NCBI GenBank assembly: GCA_034521465.1 | Contig: JAXHMN010000016.1 | Coordinates: 806,001 to 870,000, forward strand | DNA from: SURF-28 sp034521465 | Lineage (GTDB): Bacteria; Bacteroidota; Ignavibacteria; Ignavibacteriales; Melioribacteraceae | Direction of reading: 5' to 3' | Length of the DNA: 64,000 nt | In this document: piece after piece, positions 37,937-47,408 of the stretch | Position numbering within the stretch: position 1 is the stretch's first letter | Layout: every line of letters begins with the position of its first letter | Notes under the pieces: generated by a model | What the model saw: only the letters and a program-made list of their open reading frames with translations | Told to the model about the DNA's origin: nothing | Databases searched by the model: none | Position numbers and translations under genes: made by a program

Positions 37937-38552
37937 TTATATAATTTCTTCACTCTCAATAATTTCAACGCCTTTTTTCTCTAAGTCATCAAGAACTTCA
38001 TCAAACTTATCAGGTTCAATTGGTCTTGTACAGTCTTTAATCAGAGTAACTTTGAAACCTTCTTTTAGTGCATCAAGTATTGAGAACTTCACACAAAAAT
38101 CACCGGCAAGTCCGACAATGAAGACATGGTCAATATCTCGAGCTTTTAAATAACCGGAAAGTCCGGTATCCTTCTTATGCCCGTTATCAAAAAATGCGCT
38201 GTAAGTATCAATCTCTTTTTCCATTCCTTTTCTGAAGATCGCTTCCATTTTATTTGTATCTAACTCTTCGGGAAATGCTGCACCTTCGGTTCCTTGTACG
38301 CAATGGTCGGGCCAAAGTATTTGTTCTAATCCGGCTAAGGTTGTTTTCTCAAGCGGTTCCTTATCCGGGTATTGTGATGCGAAACTCCCGTGATCTTCCG
38401 GGTGCCAGTCTTGTGTACCAACAACAAGTTGAAATTCATCGCTGTACTGTAATTTGTTTACAGTCGGAATTATCTTATTACCATCTTTTACACCAAAGCG
38501 CTCCGTCCGGCAAAAAATCATTCTGAATATCAACTACTAAAAGTGCTTTCAT
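37937..38552 (-). CDS. pncA: Nicotinamidase (frameshifted near the N-terminus)
   Basis: PncA hydrolyses nicotinamide to nicotinate for NAD+ salvage. The true start is the ATG at 38552 with GGAGG upstream, reading KALLVVDIQNDFLP with the catalytic aspartate (D8). One extra T (A on the plus strand, run 38495-38497) breaks GAL|GVKDGNKIIP. The metal ligands are in TQDWHPEDHGSF, and the catalytic cysteine is in VGLAGDFCVKFS. Restored length is about 204 residues. It lies next to pncB, the next enzyme of the pathway, in the same direction. Confidence 0.94.
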
Positions 38553-38581
38553 TCTTTTCCTCCTATCATACGTTTATCTTG

Positions 38582-39988
38582 TTATTCAAATTTTTTCTTC
38601 AATGAATTAAGTTCCTCTAGTAAATTCTTACTAATACCGACCGGATATGTTTCAACATTTTTAAGTTTTTTATATTTCTCGGGCAGCTTCTTCAGATTTT
38701 CTTTTATGATAATTTTTGAATCCTCCGGGCTGTAGGGTTTAATTATAATATTTCCGTTCTCTATTACTTTCTGCAAAGATTTACTTATCGATAAATCTTC
38801 AGTATTAAAAATCTTATTCCCTTTGTGATGTTCGAAAACATTATCAATTTTATCTTCAGTCTCTAGGCCGATTGCATCACCGGCATACATACCGTTTGAA
38901 TCTGTGAATCTGAAAACCTGCTTCAAACCGGGCAGCGTAATTTTTTCCTCGCTTTCAGATAACTTTAGTGATGGTTCATCGTTCACAACGGATAACTTAT
39001 AAACACCATCCAGAGCAGCATCGGGTTGACCGGTAACTAAATTTGTCCCAACACCAAAGATATCAATTGGTGCATCTTCTTTGATTATTTTTTCAATCAT
39101 ATATTCGTCTAATTGATTCGATGCAACTATCTTTACATAATCTAAACCATTTTCATTAAGCATTTTTCGGGATTGTTTTGCGAGCGAGATCAAGTCACCG
39201 CTGTCTAATCTTATTCCCTTTAGTTTTTTGCCGGCAGCTTCTAATTCTTTTGCGACTTTTATCGCATTTGGTACTCCACTTTTTATGGTATCATAAGTAT
39301 CAACAAGAAGAGTGCAGTTATCCGGTTGAGATTCCGCATACTTCCGGAAAGCCGTCAATTCATCCGAATAACTTTGTATGTATGAATGAGCCATTGTGCC
39401 GACCGGTTTGAGATCAAATAGTTGTGCGGCAAGTACATTTGACGTAGAATCAAATCCGCCTATAATTGCAGCTTTTGATGCTTGTATTCCGCCCAGCCCG
39501 TGACTTCTTCTTAACCCAAAGTCACCGAGAATTTTGTCACCGGCTACCGATCTCATCCTTGCCGCTTTGGTTGCAATGAGTGAATTGAAATTCAGGGTAT
39601 TTAGTAGAAGCGATTCGACAAGTTGCGCTTCAATAAGTTTTCCTCTTACGCTCAATATTGGTTCTTCCGGGAAAACTATGTTACCTTCTCTAAATGAAAA
39701 AACATCACCCTTAAAAGAGAATTCTTTTAGATAGTCTAAAAAAGCTGATTTGAAGCCGATCTTTTTTAAGTAAATTATTTCACTATCTGTAAATTTTAGA
39801 TTTCTGATATTCTCCAGTAATTCACTTAAGCCGGCAAAGACAACATATCCGCCGCCAAAAGGTATTTTACGAAAGAAATAATCAAATGCGGCAGTGTCAT
39901 TTTCTCGACCGTCATCAAAGTATGCTTGGATCATTGTTAGTTGGTAGAGGTCGGTTAGTAGAGCGAGATTATCCTTAATTGGTTTCAT
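38582..39988 (-). CDS. pncB: Nicotinate phosphoribosyltransferase
   Basis: This enzyme joins nicotinate to PRPP, forming nicotinate mononucleotide in the Preiss-Handler branch of NAD+ synthesis. 468 residues. The family N-terminus LALLTDLYQLTMIQAYF is present, with FDYFFRKIPFGGGYVVFAGL. The active-site region FGLRRSHGLGGIQASKAA and the PRPP/phosphate-binding GIRLDSGDL follow. The length fits the longer nicotinate class rather than the NAMPT class. It is transcribed just before pncA (29 bases apart), giving a two-gene NAD salvage operon. Confidence 0.95.
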   Translation of the reverse strand: MKPIKDNLALLTDLYQLTMIQAYFDDGRENDTAAFDYFFRKIPFGGGYVVFAGLSELLENIRNLKFTDSEIIYLKKIGFKSAFLDYLKEFSFKGDVFSFREGNIVFPEEPILSVRGKLIEAQLVESLLLNTLNFNSLIATKAARMRSVAGDKILGDFGLRRSHGLGGIQASKAAIIGGFDSTSNVLAAQLFDLKPVGTMAHSYIQSYSDELTAFRKYAESQPDNCTLLVDTYDTIKSGVPNAIKVAKELEAAGKKLKGIRLDSGDLISLAKQSRKMLNENGLDYVKIVASNQLDEYMIEKIIKEDAPIDIFGVGTNLVTGQPDAALDGVYKLSVVNDEPSLKLSESEEKITLPGLKQVFRFTDSNGMYAGDAIGLETEDKIDNVFEHHKGNKIFNTEDLSISKSLQKVIENGNIIIKPYSPEDSKIIIKENLKKLPEKYKKLKNVETYPVGISKNLLEELNSLKKKFE

Positions 39989-40051
39989 AGTACCTTTTTT
40001 CTAATTAGGAAATTTTTTTAAAGATAAGAATTGTTAAAACAAGATTGTAAT

Positions 40052-40080
40052 AAAAAAAAAGGGAGCCGACAGACTCCCTT
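40052..40080 (-). terminator. Intrinsic terminator after the M28 peptidase (minus strand)
   Basis: On the minus strand AAGGGAG / CTCCCTT forms a stem around a short loop and is followed by nine T residues, 27 bases after the peptidase stop. Confidence 0.82.
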
Positions 40081-40106
40081 AATAACCAATAACTCTCAAC
40101 TAGTAA

Positions 40107-41893
40107 CTACTTACTCTCAAGAGTTACATCAAACTCTTTCTCTTCACCATCACGTAACACAATTACCTGAACAACATCACCCGGTTTGTGCTCATTCATT
40201 GCGTACATAAAATCGTAAATGTTGGCTACGGTTTTTTCACCAAATTTCACCATTATGTCTCCGCCTTGCAGACCTGCTTTTTGTGCGGGTCCGCCTTCGC
40301 TAACACCGCCGAGTTTGAAGCCGTCACCGTCCCATCCGAATTCGGGAATGGTGCCTACGTAAACTTTTGCATAACCGCCACCGCCTTTCGGTGCCTCGCG
40401 TTCTACTTTAATAAAATCGGGACGTTCTTCAAGTTCGTTGATATTCATTAACATGTCATAGACAAAATTGAGTATATTTTGTTGAGCATCGTAATTTATT
40501 TTATCCCAATCATCCGACGGTTTGTGGTAATCTTCATGAACGCCGCTGAAGAAAAAAAGTACCGGAACTTCTTTTAGTGTAAATGATTGATGATCGCTTC
40601 CTCCCCAGCCGTCGTCACTAAACTTAAGATTGAATTCATATTTGTTATTCTCATTTAACATATCTTTCCAAACTGATGAAGTACCGCTTCCGATTACCGT
40701 TAATGATTTTTCTTCATTTAATCTGCCGATCATATCCATATTGAGCATTGCTGCGGTTTGTGAAACGTCGATCGGGAAGTTGTTCACTGTATGGTTTGAA
40801 CCAAGTAAACCGAGTTCTTCCGCGTTGAAGCCGATGAAAACAACACTTCTTTTTAATTTATCTTTTTGTGATGCTAATTTTTCAGCTATCTCTAGCAAAC
40901 CTGTCGTACCCGATGCATTATCGTCAGCGCCGTTGTGGATCATTGGTTCATCGCCTCTGTACATTGAACCATTTACACCCCAGCCAAGATGATCAAAATG
41001 AGCTCCGATAACAATAAACTCATCTTTTAAACTTTCATCATTGCCTTCAAAATAACCAGCAACATTGTCTGCAGATTTAATAACTTCATTTACCGATGTA
41101 GTTAAGGTTGCAGATGAGTCTAACAAGAATGATCTTGGTGTTTTTGAAGTGTCAATTTCTGTTTGAAGATTTTCTAAATCGTATCCTTCACTTTGCAGCA
41201 GTTCTTCAATTATGGTTCTCTTGACATGCACCACGGGGAATTCTCTCATTTGAGGTCCGCGGTCATATTTAAAATCTATTAGATCATCATCAGTGTTTGG
41301 TTTAGGTCCGTTCACAAAAATTACACCGGCAGCGCCGCTGTCTCTAGCTGCAGATGCTTTTACTCTAAGTGAAGAAATCTATCGAACTCACTCATAGCGC
41401 TGTCATGATCAGGATTGTATCTCATTATAATTGCAATTTTACCGTGCAGATCAAGACCGGCATAATCGTCATACTCAAGTTTTGACGAGGAGATTCCGTA
41501 TCCGGCAAAAGCTAATTGCCCGGTTACCGTGGATGACCCTGAGAAAGGAGCAACTACAAATTCGTCATCGATCGCCGGGTTAACTTCCGTTTCATCATAA
41601 TTGAGAGTTACGTAATTATCTTCATCCAATTCGATTGATTGAATAAATTCAAATTCTTGAAAATATCTGCCGTTGTAAAAAGGAAGGAGTCCGTATTTTT
41701 CAAATTCACTTTTTAAATATTCAGCCGCAATTCTTCCTCCTTCGGAACCGGCTAATCTGCCTTCAAGTTCATCTGAAGCAAGGTATTTAATATGATCGCG
41801 GATTTCATCTATTGTTATTTCCGGGTTATCCGATTTATCTTGTGCGCTGAGAAATAAAAAGAAGGATAGAAAGAATACAAAGAATTTATGCAT
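40107..41893 (-). CDS. Secreted M28-family metallopeptidase with C-terminal PDZ domain (frameshifted)
   Basis: A signal peptide (KFFVFFLSFFLFLSAQ) exports the protein. A protease-associated-like insert (VTGQLAFAGYGISS...DLHGKIAIIMRY) precedes the catalytic M28 domain. The zinc-site motifs are VIGAHFDHLGWG, NGADDNASGTTGLLEIAE, FNAEELGLLGS, LNMDMIGRL and GGSDHQSF. A PDZ domain ends the protein (GGPAQKAGLQGGDIMVKFG). The frame breaks at FDRF|SSLRVKASAARDSG, where one base is missing from the A3 run at 41375-41377. Restored length is about 595 residues. These aminopeptidase-like enzymes degrade peptides outside the inner membrane. Confidence 0.93.
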
Positions 41894-41968
41894 CAGTACC
41901 TCAAGTAATTGTTAATAATCATAAAAATATTAAAATAAGATGAGAAAAATCAGTAGAAGATGCAGTTG

Positions 41969-42693
41969 CTAAATAGTATCGGGAACATGCACCAAAAAGT
42001 ATTCGTCAGCAGTTTCACCGATCTCGGAAGCTTGATCAATAGTCATGTGAAGATCTGCATCTTCTTCCGAAAGTGCACCGGCTTCTATCACTGCCAAGTC
42101 GGAACCTTTTGCCATCTTAACAAGATTATCACAATAAGCAGTATCACCACCGTAACAAATTGATTTACCTTCGTAAAATATTTAAACCGAGTGAAGGAAC
42201 CTCAACGGCTTCATTTTTGTCATTTAATTCACCGATGGTAAACTCTGAATGGTTTTATTTTTATCGATTTTTTAGTAAACGATTTTGAATTAGAAATACC
42301 GCGAAGATTAATTTTATAATCAATTTCTTTACCGTAAACAGAAGTGAATGCATTATGGATACTGAGTATTTCCGGTGATCCTTCTGGGATAAATAAATGT
42401 TAAGTGTTTTTGTACGTTTCATTACAGAAAGATAGGTGAGTAAAGACCACAATCCTCCCAGGTGATCATGATGTCCGTGACTAATAAAAATATCCGAAAT
42501 TTCTAAAATTTGATCTTTTGTGTAATCTCTATTTAATCACGAAGAATACCGTCACCCGGATCAATAACGAATGTAGAGTTTTTTGTTGTTAATATAATTC
42601 CGGTAGAAATATTGGGAATTGAGCAATAGATCTTGATAAAGAAATCATCTTTTTGCCAGACTAATGGATACTTCGGTAATTTTTTCTGGTCAT
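41969..42693 (-). pseudogene. MBL-fold metallohydrolase, RNase Z-like, with five frame changes
   Basis: Pieces in successive frames read as one protein of about 240 residues. They are: start MTRKKLPKYPLVWQKDD; ISTGIILTTKNSTFVIDPGDG; FISHGHHDHLGGLWSLL (the zinc motif HxHxDH); IPEGSPEILSIHNAFTS; TIGELNDKNEAVEVPSLG; YEGKSICYGGDTAYCDNL; and GSDLAVIEAGALSEEDADLH followed by MT. Indels lie near 42680-42685, 42535-42536, 42391-42393, 42243 and 42178. The density is much higher than elsewhere, so it may be a real pseudogene or a low-quality stretch. Its start is ten bases after feoB, so it is the last gene of the fur-feoA-feoB unit. The RNase Z-like assignment rests on the GDT and HMT motifs. Confidence 0.75.
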
Positions 42694-42702
42694 AAATTCC
42701 GC

Positions 42703-44734
42703 TTAAATCAAAATTTGAGAAACAATACCGCCGACTAAAAACGCAACAATCCAAGTTCCGAACCAAACCGATAAACCTTCTTTAATGCCTCTTTCTTTAA
42801 GCATAACAACAAAGGATGCGATACATGGAACAAAAAGTGTAATTGTAATTATTGCGACCGTTATTTGCATAATTGTTAAATCGAGCTCAAACAATCCGGC
42901 AGCGCCGAAGTCTCTTCTAACCATACCCATTACAAAGGCGGTTGCGGCTTCTTTTGGTAATTGCAGCCAACCGGTTACCATCGGTGCTAAAACGTCTTGC
43001 CAAATCAAAAGAAGTCCGGAAATTTGCATCAAACCAATACCGAATGCACCTACAAAAAACCAGAAACTAGCTTCCTTCATAAATCCCAATGTTCTGAAAT
43101 AAGTTTTCTTAAAAACATTTTTCATTTTAGGAATTTGTATAGCAGGTAGGTCTATTAGGAGAGGTGAACTTTCACCCGGTAAAAGTTTATTTAGAACTGT
43201 TGAAATAGTAATAAAAACCGTTGCTATGACCGATACATAAATAAGTAATGGAACCGCGCCCGCACCACTCAAAAGAATAGCAATAACCGCTAACTGGGCT
43301 GAACATGGTATCGCAAACTGGAGTATTGTAGTTACAATAGTTTTTTCTCTGTCGGAACCTAATATTCTTGTTGTAATGTTAGCCATCGTTACGCACCCAA
43401 AACCGAGCATAATCGGAATAATTGCACGGCCGTTTAATCCGACTTTTGTGAAAGCTCTGTCTAGCATAGTAGCTAACCGCGGTAGATATCCGCTGTCTTC
43501 CAGCATTGCCATCACAAGGTAGAATGCGAGTACTAATGGCAGCAGTAAGAAAATTAAATAAGTAACCGTCATTGTTATTACACCGAACTCACCAAAGAAT
43601 AATTTGACGATTGGGTTATAGAATGTGAATTCCGTTTCGGCTCCCGGTTGTGATGAGTAATCGTTAAATTGTTCTGCTAATTCGGGGTTCGACGATTTAC
43701 CGTCGGGGAAACTGAAACTCCTGGTATCAACAACATCTTCGGCATCATTAAGTATATTCACATCGATGTCGCTCGCAGTATAATCGGCAATTAATGATTT
43801 TACATTGTACTCAAAAATCCCTTTACCTACAGTTCCTTCGGTAAAATCAACGACTCGCTGAGATACAACATCACCGATGAAAAAGTAAAGTAGAACAAGT
43901 ATTACTCCCAGAAATAGGAATTCCGGAAAGGGGATTAAGTGCTAATCTGCCGATTAAATTAAATACCTCACCCTTTTTGGTATCTTCATGTTCAACAGTA
44001 TCAACAGCTTCGTTTACTCTGTTGCGTCTGCCGATATAAATGTTCTCTCTATGCTCGGGAGTGCCGGTTTCAACTTCATTTCTTTTTGCTACAAAATCAT
44101 CACCTTCTAAAATCAACATGGCTTCGGCTTGAGAAACATTTTTGTCCATTACTTGCTGTAGCATAAAGTGCAGATCGAGAGCTTGTTTACCAACTTGTGC
44201 TTCGTTTATTGCTTCGTCAAGTTTTTCGAAACCGGTTTCCTTTACCGCAGATGTTTCATAAACATTAACGCCGAGTATTTCGCTCAGTTTTCCTGAATCG
44301 ATTTTAATATTTTGTTTTTCTACTTGGTCTGTAAAGTTTAATAACACGGAAACCTTTTTACCCATATCAATTAATTGGAGTGTAAGAAAGAGGTCTCGTT
44401 CAAGATGGAGAGAGTTCACTACATTTAAGATCCTGTCGGATTCAATTATCATATCCCGCGCAACTTGTTCTTCTTCGTTAAAAGAAGAGACGCCGTAAAT
44501 ACCGGGTGTATCATATACTTCAAAATTTTTGTAGGTACATTTAGAAAGCGAAACGGTTGTACCTGGGAAATTTGATACATCGACATACATCCCGCTGAGA
44601 TAATTGAAAAAGAGTGATTTACCGACATTGGGATTGCCAACTAAAACAATTTTTTCTTTTGTCTCTACGGCTTGTTGTAACTCTTGCTCGTTTAGTTTCG
44701 AGTTATTAATATTGAGTATGTTATCTGATTTCAT
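42703..44734 (-). CDS. feoB: Ferrous iron transporter FeoB (frameshifted)
   Basis: FeoB is the inner-membrane Fe2+ permease with an N-terminal G domain. G motifs are visible: VGNPNVGKS (G1, residues ~32-40), DVSNFPGTT (switch I), DTPGIYG (G3) and, at the G4 position, NFTDQ, a departure from the usual NxxD. The membrane part includes GCVTMANITTRILGSDREKT (Gate region) and LAVIAILLSGAGAVPLL, and ends at LVGGIVSQILI. One indel near 43917-43924 breaks NPLSG|FLFLGVILVLLYFFIG. Corrected length is about 676 residues. It is the third gene of a fur-feoA-feoB operon. Confidence 0.94.
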
Positions 44735-44744
44735 AAAAAATCCT

Positions 44745-44972
44745 TTACTGCAAAATCACCTTAATTTTTCTTGCTAAATCTGAACCGACTGCAATTTCTT
44801 GTCTATTCTTCTGAAGTATTATTGTCCCGCCTGGTAATCGTTGGGAGATTTTCACATGCGAACCTTCTGTAATACCGATCCGTATAAATTGAGATTTCAA
44901 ATCACCTTCGGGAAGAGTAAGTACAACAACCGATGCACCTTTAACAGATCTATCTAAAGTAGAATTAGCCAT
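44745..44972 (-). CDS. feoA: Ferrous iron transport protein FeoA
   Basis: 75 residues, an SH3-like fold domain. The pattern matches FeoA: LPEGDLKSQFIRIGITEGSHVKI, then QRLPGGTIILQKNRQEIAVGSDLARKI. FeoA supports FeoB-mediated Fe2+ uptake in the cytoplasm. Its start overlaps the end of fur by eight bases and it ends ten bases before feoB, so the three genes form one transcript. The start is supported by this tight arrangement. Confidence 0.93.
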   Translation of the reverse strand: MANSTLDRSVKGASVVVLTLPEGDLKSQFIRIGITEGSHVKISQRLPGGTIILQKNRQEIAVGSDLARKIKVILQ

Positions 44973-45417
44973 TGAAATGCTCGCAGTCCTTCTCTTTACA
45001 TTTGCCGAAAATATTGAAAGAATATCCCGTCGGTTCGAATCCTAATTTTTCACCAATTTCATCAACAATCTCTTGAATTTTAGGCGAAGAGAATTCTTTG
45101 ATTGTACCGCAATTTGTACAAATTAAATGATCATGATTTTTGCGGTTGATACTTGCCTCGAATCGGGAAATATTATCGCCGAAGTTTCTCCGGGCTAAAA
45201 TTCCGCATTGGTGTAACAATTCGAGAGTGTTATAAACTGTTGCTCGGGAGATATGGGATTTATTGGACTTCATAGTAACATAAAGATCATCGGCTCCAAA
45301 ATGTCCGTTTTGATCTAAAGCAGCGTCTAAAACCTCAAATCTCTCCGGTGTTACGCGATGCTTACCGCTTCGCAGATATTCTTTAAATTGTTTGTGTGCT
45401 TCTGTTTGTACTGGCAT
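44965..45417 (-). CDS. fur: Fur-family transcriptional regulator
   Basis: 150 residues. The winged-helix DNA-binding domain (RVTPERFEVLDAALDQNGHFGADDLY, then ISRATVYNTLELLHQCG) is followed by the metal/dimer domain NHDHLICTNCGTIKEFSS. The CxxC pair and a second pair near the C-terminus (CKEKDCEHF) suggest a structural zinc site. At the position where PerR has aspartate (D104 in B. subtilis), this protein has glutamate (TIKEF), which favours an Fe2+-sensing Fur over a peroxide-sensing PerR. Being first in an operon with feoAB fits iron-dependent autoregulation. No clear Fur box was identified upstream. Confidence 0.9.
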   Translation of the reverse strand: MPVQTEAHKQFKEYLRSGKHRVTPERFEVLDAALDQNGHFGADDLYVTMKSNKSHISRATVYNTLELLHQCGILARRNFGDNISRFEASINRKNHDHLICTNCGTIKEFSSPKIQEIVDEIGEKLGFEPTGYSFNIFGKCKEKDCEHFNG

Positions 45418-45595
45418 TTTCTTTTATTTAGATTTAGTCTACATAAAAATATAATTTATTCTCCAAATACGCAAAATAAATCTCAATGTCCGATTTTATT
45501 TTTTTCTAATTACTTTCAATTTTCTACCCAAAATCCTATTTTCACAAATCTTTTTCTACAATGAAATATTTAATAAAGAAATTATAGGAGATATT

Positions 45596-45793
45596 ATGAG
45601 TTCACAATTTGAAGTTGTTGAATTGGTTGGCACATCAAACGAAAGTTCTTCGGATGCAATTAAGTCGGTAGTCATGGATGCACACAAAAACGGCGGCGTA
45701 GCTTGGTTTGAAGTTATCGAAGAGAGAGGAAGAGTCACCTCGGAAGATCAAATTGAATTTCAAGTGAAAGTTAAGATCGGTAGAAAAAAATAA
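45596..45793 (+). CDS. Dodecin family flavin-binding protein
   Basis: 65 residues. The pattern FEVVELVGTSNESSSDAIKSVV...HKNGGVAWFEVIEERGRV...FQVKVKIGRK matches dodecin, a small beta-alpha-beta-beta protein that forms a hollow dodecamer binding flavin (FMN or riboflavin) or, in some bacteria, other cofactors. The flavin-stacking tryptophan is present in VAWFEV. A GGAG site lies eight bases before the ATG. It is transcribed alone and ends at a hairpin terminator. Its likely role is flavin storage or protection. Confidence 0.92.
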   Translation: MSSQFEVVELVGTSNESSSDAIKSVVMDAHKNGGVAWFEVIEERGRVTSEDQIEFQVKVKIGRKK

Positions 45794-45832
45794 TCGTGTT
45801 GTGAAAATTTCCGAAAGCCGGTTTTAGTTGAG

Positions 45833-45872
45833 AGCCGTTGTCTAGTATGTAAAGATAACGGCTTTTGTTTTG
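45833..45872 (+). terminator. Intrinsic terminator after dodecin
   Basis: An 11-base-pair stem AGCCGTTGTCT / AGATAACGGCT (one G-T pair) with a short loop, followed by TTTGTTTTG. Confidence 0.85.
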
Positions 45873-45902
45873 ATCTTTAGGAAAAAAATATTGTTATCTT
45901 TG
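45864..45902 (+). promoter_or_regulatory. Bacteroidota-type promoter for the bcp-pterin operon
   Basis: TATCTTTG at 45895-45902 matches TAnnTTTG, and TTTG at 45869-45872 is placed 22 bases upstream. It lies about 70 bases before the bcp start. Confidence 0.5.
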
Positions 45903-45970
45903 AGGAACTAATAAAAGTTATTTGATTGTTACTCCATTTTACACATGATAAAAAAGGAGAATGAATACAA

Positions 45971-46429
45971 ATGTTAGAAGAAGGTAAAAAAGCACCACAA
46001 TTTACGTTGATAAGCGGAGATAATAAAAAAGTAGCGCTAAAAGATTTTCTTGGTAAAAAAGTTGTACTTTATTTCTATCCAAAAGACAATACTTCCGGTT
46101 GTACAACCGAAGCGTGTGACTTTCGCGATACTCATCCAAACTTCAAAAAAGTAAATGCAGTAGTTCTTGGTGTAAGCCCGGACTCTATTGAAAGTCATGA
46201 AAAGTTCTCGGAAAAACTTAATCTCCCATTTAAACTTTTAAGTGATCCCGATAAAAAAGTTTTAGAAAAATATGGTGTGTGGAAAGAGAAAAGTATGTAC
46301 GGTAGAAAATACATGGGAGTTGAGCGAACAACTTTTATAATAGATGAAAAAGGAAAAATTCAAAAAATCTTTCCGAAAGTTAAAGTAAAAGGGCATGTAG
46401 AAAAAGTCTTAGAAGAGTTAAAAAACTAA
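45971..46429 (+). CDS. bcp: Thioredoxin-dependent thiol peroxidase (Bcp/PrxQ type)
   Basis: 152 residues. Peroxiredoxins reduce peroxides through a reactive cysteine. The motif PKDNTSGCTTEACDFRD holds the peroxidatic and resolving cysteines separated by four residues, the Bcp/PrxQ type with both cysteines in one subunit. The PrxQ-like LGKKVVLYFYPKDNT leads into it. No signal peptide. The stop overlaps the PTPS start by one base, so the peroxidase and pterin genes are likely co-transcribed. Confidence 0.95.
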   Translation: MLEEGKKAPQFTLISGDNKKVALKDFLGKKVVLYFYPKDNTSGCTTEACDFRDTHPNFKKVNAVVLGVSPDSIESHEKFSEKLNLPFKLLSDPDKKVLEKYGVWKEKSMYGRKYMGVERTTFIIDEKGKIQKIFPKVKVKGHVEKVLEELKN

Positions 46430-46836
46430 TGGTCTATGTAACAAGAAGAGAAACTTTTGCAGCCGGTCACAGATTATATAATCCGGAATGGTCCGAGGAA
46501 AAGAACAAAGAAATATTCGGAAAGTGTAATAATCCAAATGGTCATGGACATAACTACACAATGGAAGTGATAGTAAAAGGTGATGTCGATCCGGAAACCG
46601 GTTATGTAATTGATCTTAAGAAATTGAAAACAATCATAAAAGATAATGTCATCAAAAAAGTAGATCACAAAAATCTAAATGTTGATGTCGATTTTATGAG
46701 TGGCATAATTCCAACTGCCGAAAACATAGCTGTTGCAATTTGGAAACAATTGGTTGACAAAATACCATCCGGCAAACTTCATTCAGTGAAAATTTATGAA
46801 ACTGAGAACAACTATGCCGAATATAAAGGAGAATGA
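46429..46836 (+). CDS. 6-pyruvoyl-tetrahydropterin synthase
   Basis: 135 residues. The active-site region reads GKCNNPNGHGHNYTMEV, with the catalytic cysteine and the HGH zinc ligands; DHKNLNVDV and PTAENIAVAIW follow, ending VKIYETENNYAEYKGE. This pattern is nearly that of animal PTPS (CNNPNGHGHNY) rather than queuosine QueD (RLHGHSF). The enzyme turns dihydroneopterin triphosphate into 6-pyruvoyl-tetrahydropterin. It starts one base inside bcp and overlaps folE (ATGA). Queuosine (QueD) remains a less likely alternative because no queuosine genes are nearby. Confidence 0.9.
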   Translation: MVYVTRRETFAAGHRLYNPEWSEEKNKEIFGKCNNPNGHGHNYTMEVIVKGDVDPETGYVIDLKKLKTIIKDNVIKKVDHKNLNVDVDFMSGIIPTAENIAVAIWKQLVDKIPSGKLHSVKIYETENNYAEYKGE

Positions 46837-47408
46837 AATTGAATAAAGAATTAGTTGAAAATAGTGTAAAAACTATCTTAAATGAACTTGGGGAAGACCC
46901 GCAAAGAGAAGGATTATTGAAAACTCCCGAGCGTGTTGCAAAGGCATATGAATTTTTGACTAGAGGTTATAACGAGGATATAGTTGAAATCGTTAACGGC
47001 GCGATATTTGAAGAGAAATATGATGAGATGGTAATTGTGAAGGATATTGATTTTTACAGCATGTGCGAACACCATCTTTTACCTTTTTTCGGTAAAGTTC
47101 ATATTGCGTATGTCCCAAACGGAAAAATTATCGGTTTGAGTAAATTGCCTCGAGTAGTTGATGTATTTGCAAGAAGACTACAAGTTCAAGAAAGGTTAAC
47201 TCAAGAGAGTTGCAGATACAACTTGACGAAATTCTTGCAGCCAAAAGGTGTGGCAGTGGTTGCTGAAGGTTATCATATGTGTATGATGATGCGCGGTGTT
47301 GAAAAACAAAACTCAATTACAACAACAAGCGCGGTTCACGGTCTATTTAAAGAAGATGCCAGAACCCGTGCAGAGTTTTTGAACTTAATTAACACAAAGA
47401 AAATATAA
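46833..47408 (+). CDS. folE: GTP cyclohydrolase I
   Basis: 191 residues. The enzyme makes dihydroneopterin triphosphate from GTP, the first step of folate and tetrahydropterin synthesis. Zinc and catalytic motifs are DIDFYSMCEHHLLPFFGKVHIAY (Cys and His ligands), GLSKLPRVVDVFARRLQVQERLT, and GYHMCMMMRGV with the third ligand. It is a normal-length FolE homodecamer subunit. The start overlaps the PTPS stop and the stop overlaps the SDR start, so these three genes are one coupled unit. Confidence 0.96.
   Translation: MKLNKELVENSVKTILNELGEDPQREGLLKTPERVAKAYEFLTRGYNEDIVEIVNGAIFEEKYDEMVIVKDIDFYSMCEHHLLPFFGKVHIAYVPNGKIIGLSKLPRVVDVFARRLQVQERLTQESCRYNLTKFLQPKGVAVVAEGYHMCMMMRGVEKQNSITTTSAVHGLFKEDARTRAEFLNLINTKKI

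Noticed and set aside
44965..45417. Calling the Fur-family gene perR because of the katG box
   Set aside because: The position equivalent to B. subtilis PerR D104 is glutamate here, and the gene is in an operon with feoAB, both pointing to Fur.
46429..46836. Annotation of the PTPS gene as queuosine QueD
   Set aside because: The active-site sequence CNNPNGHGHNY and neighbouring folE and SDR fit the tetrahydropterin enzyme better; QueD is kept only as an alternative.
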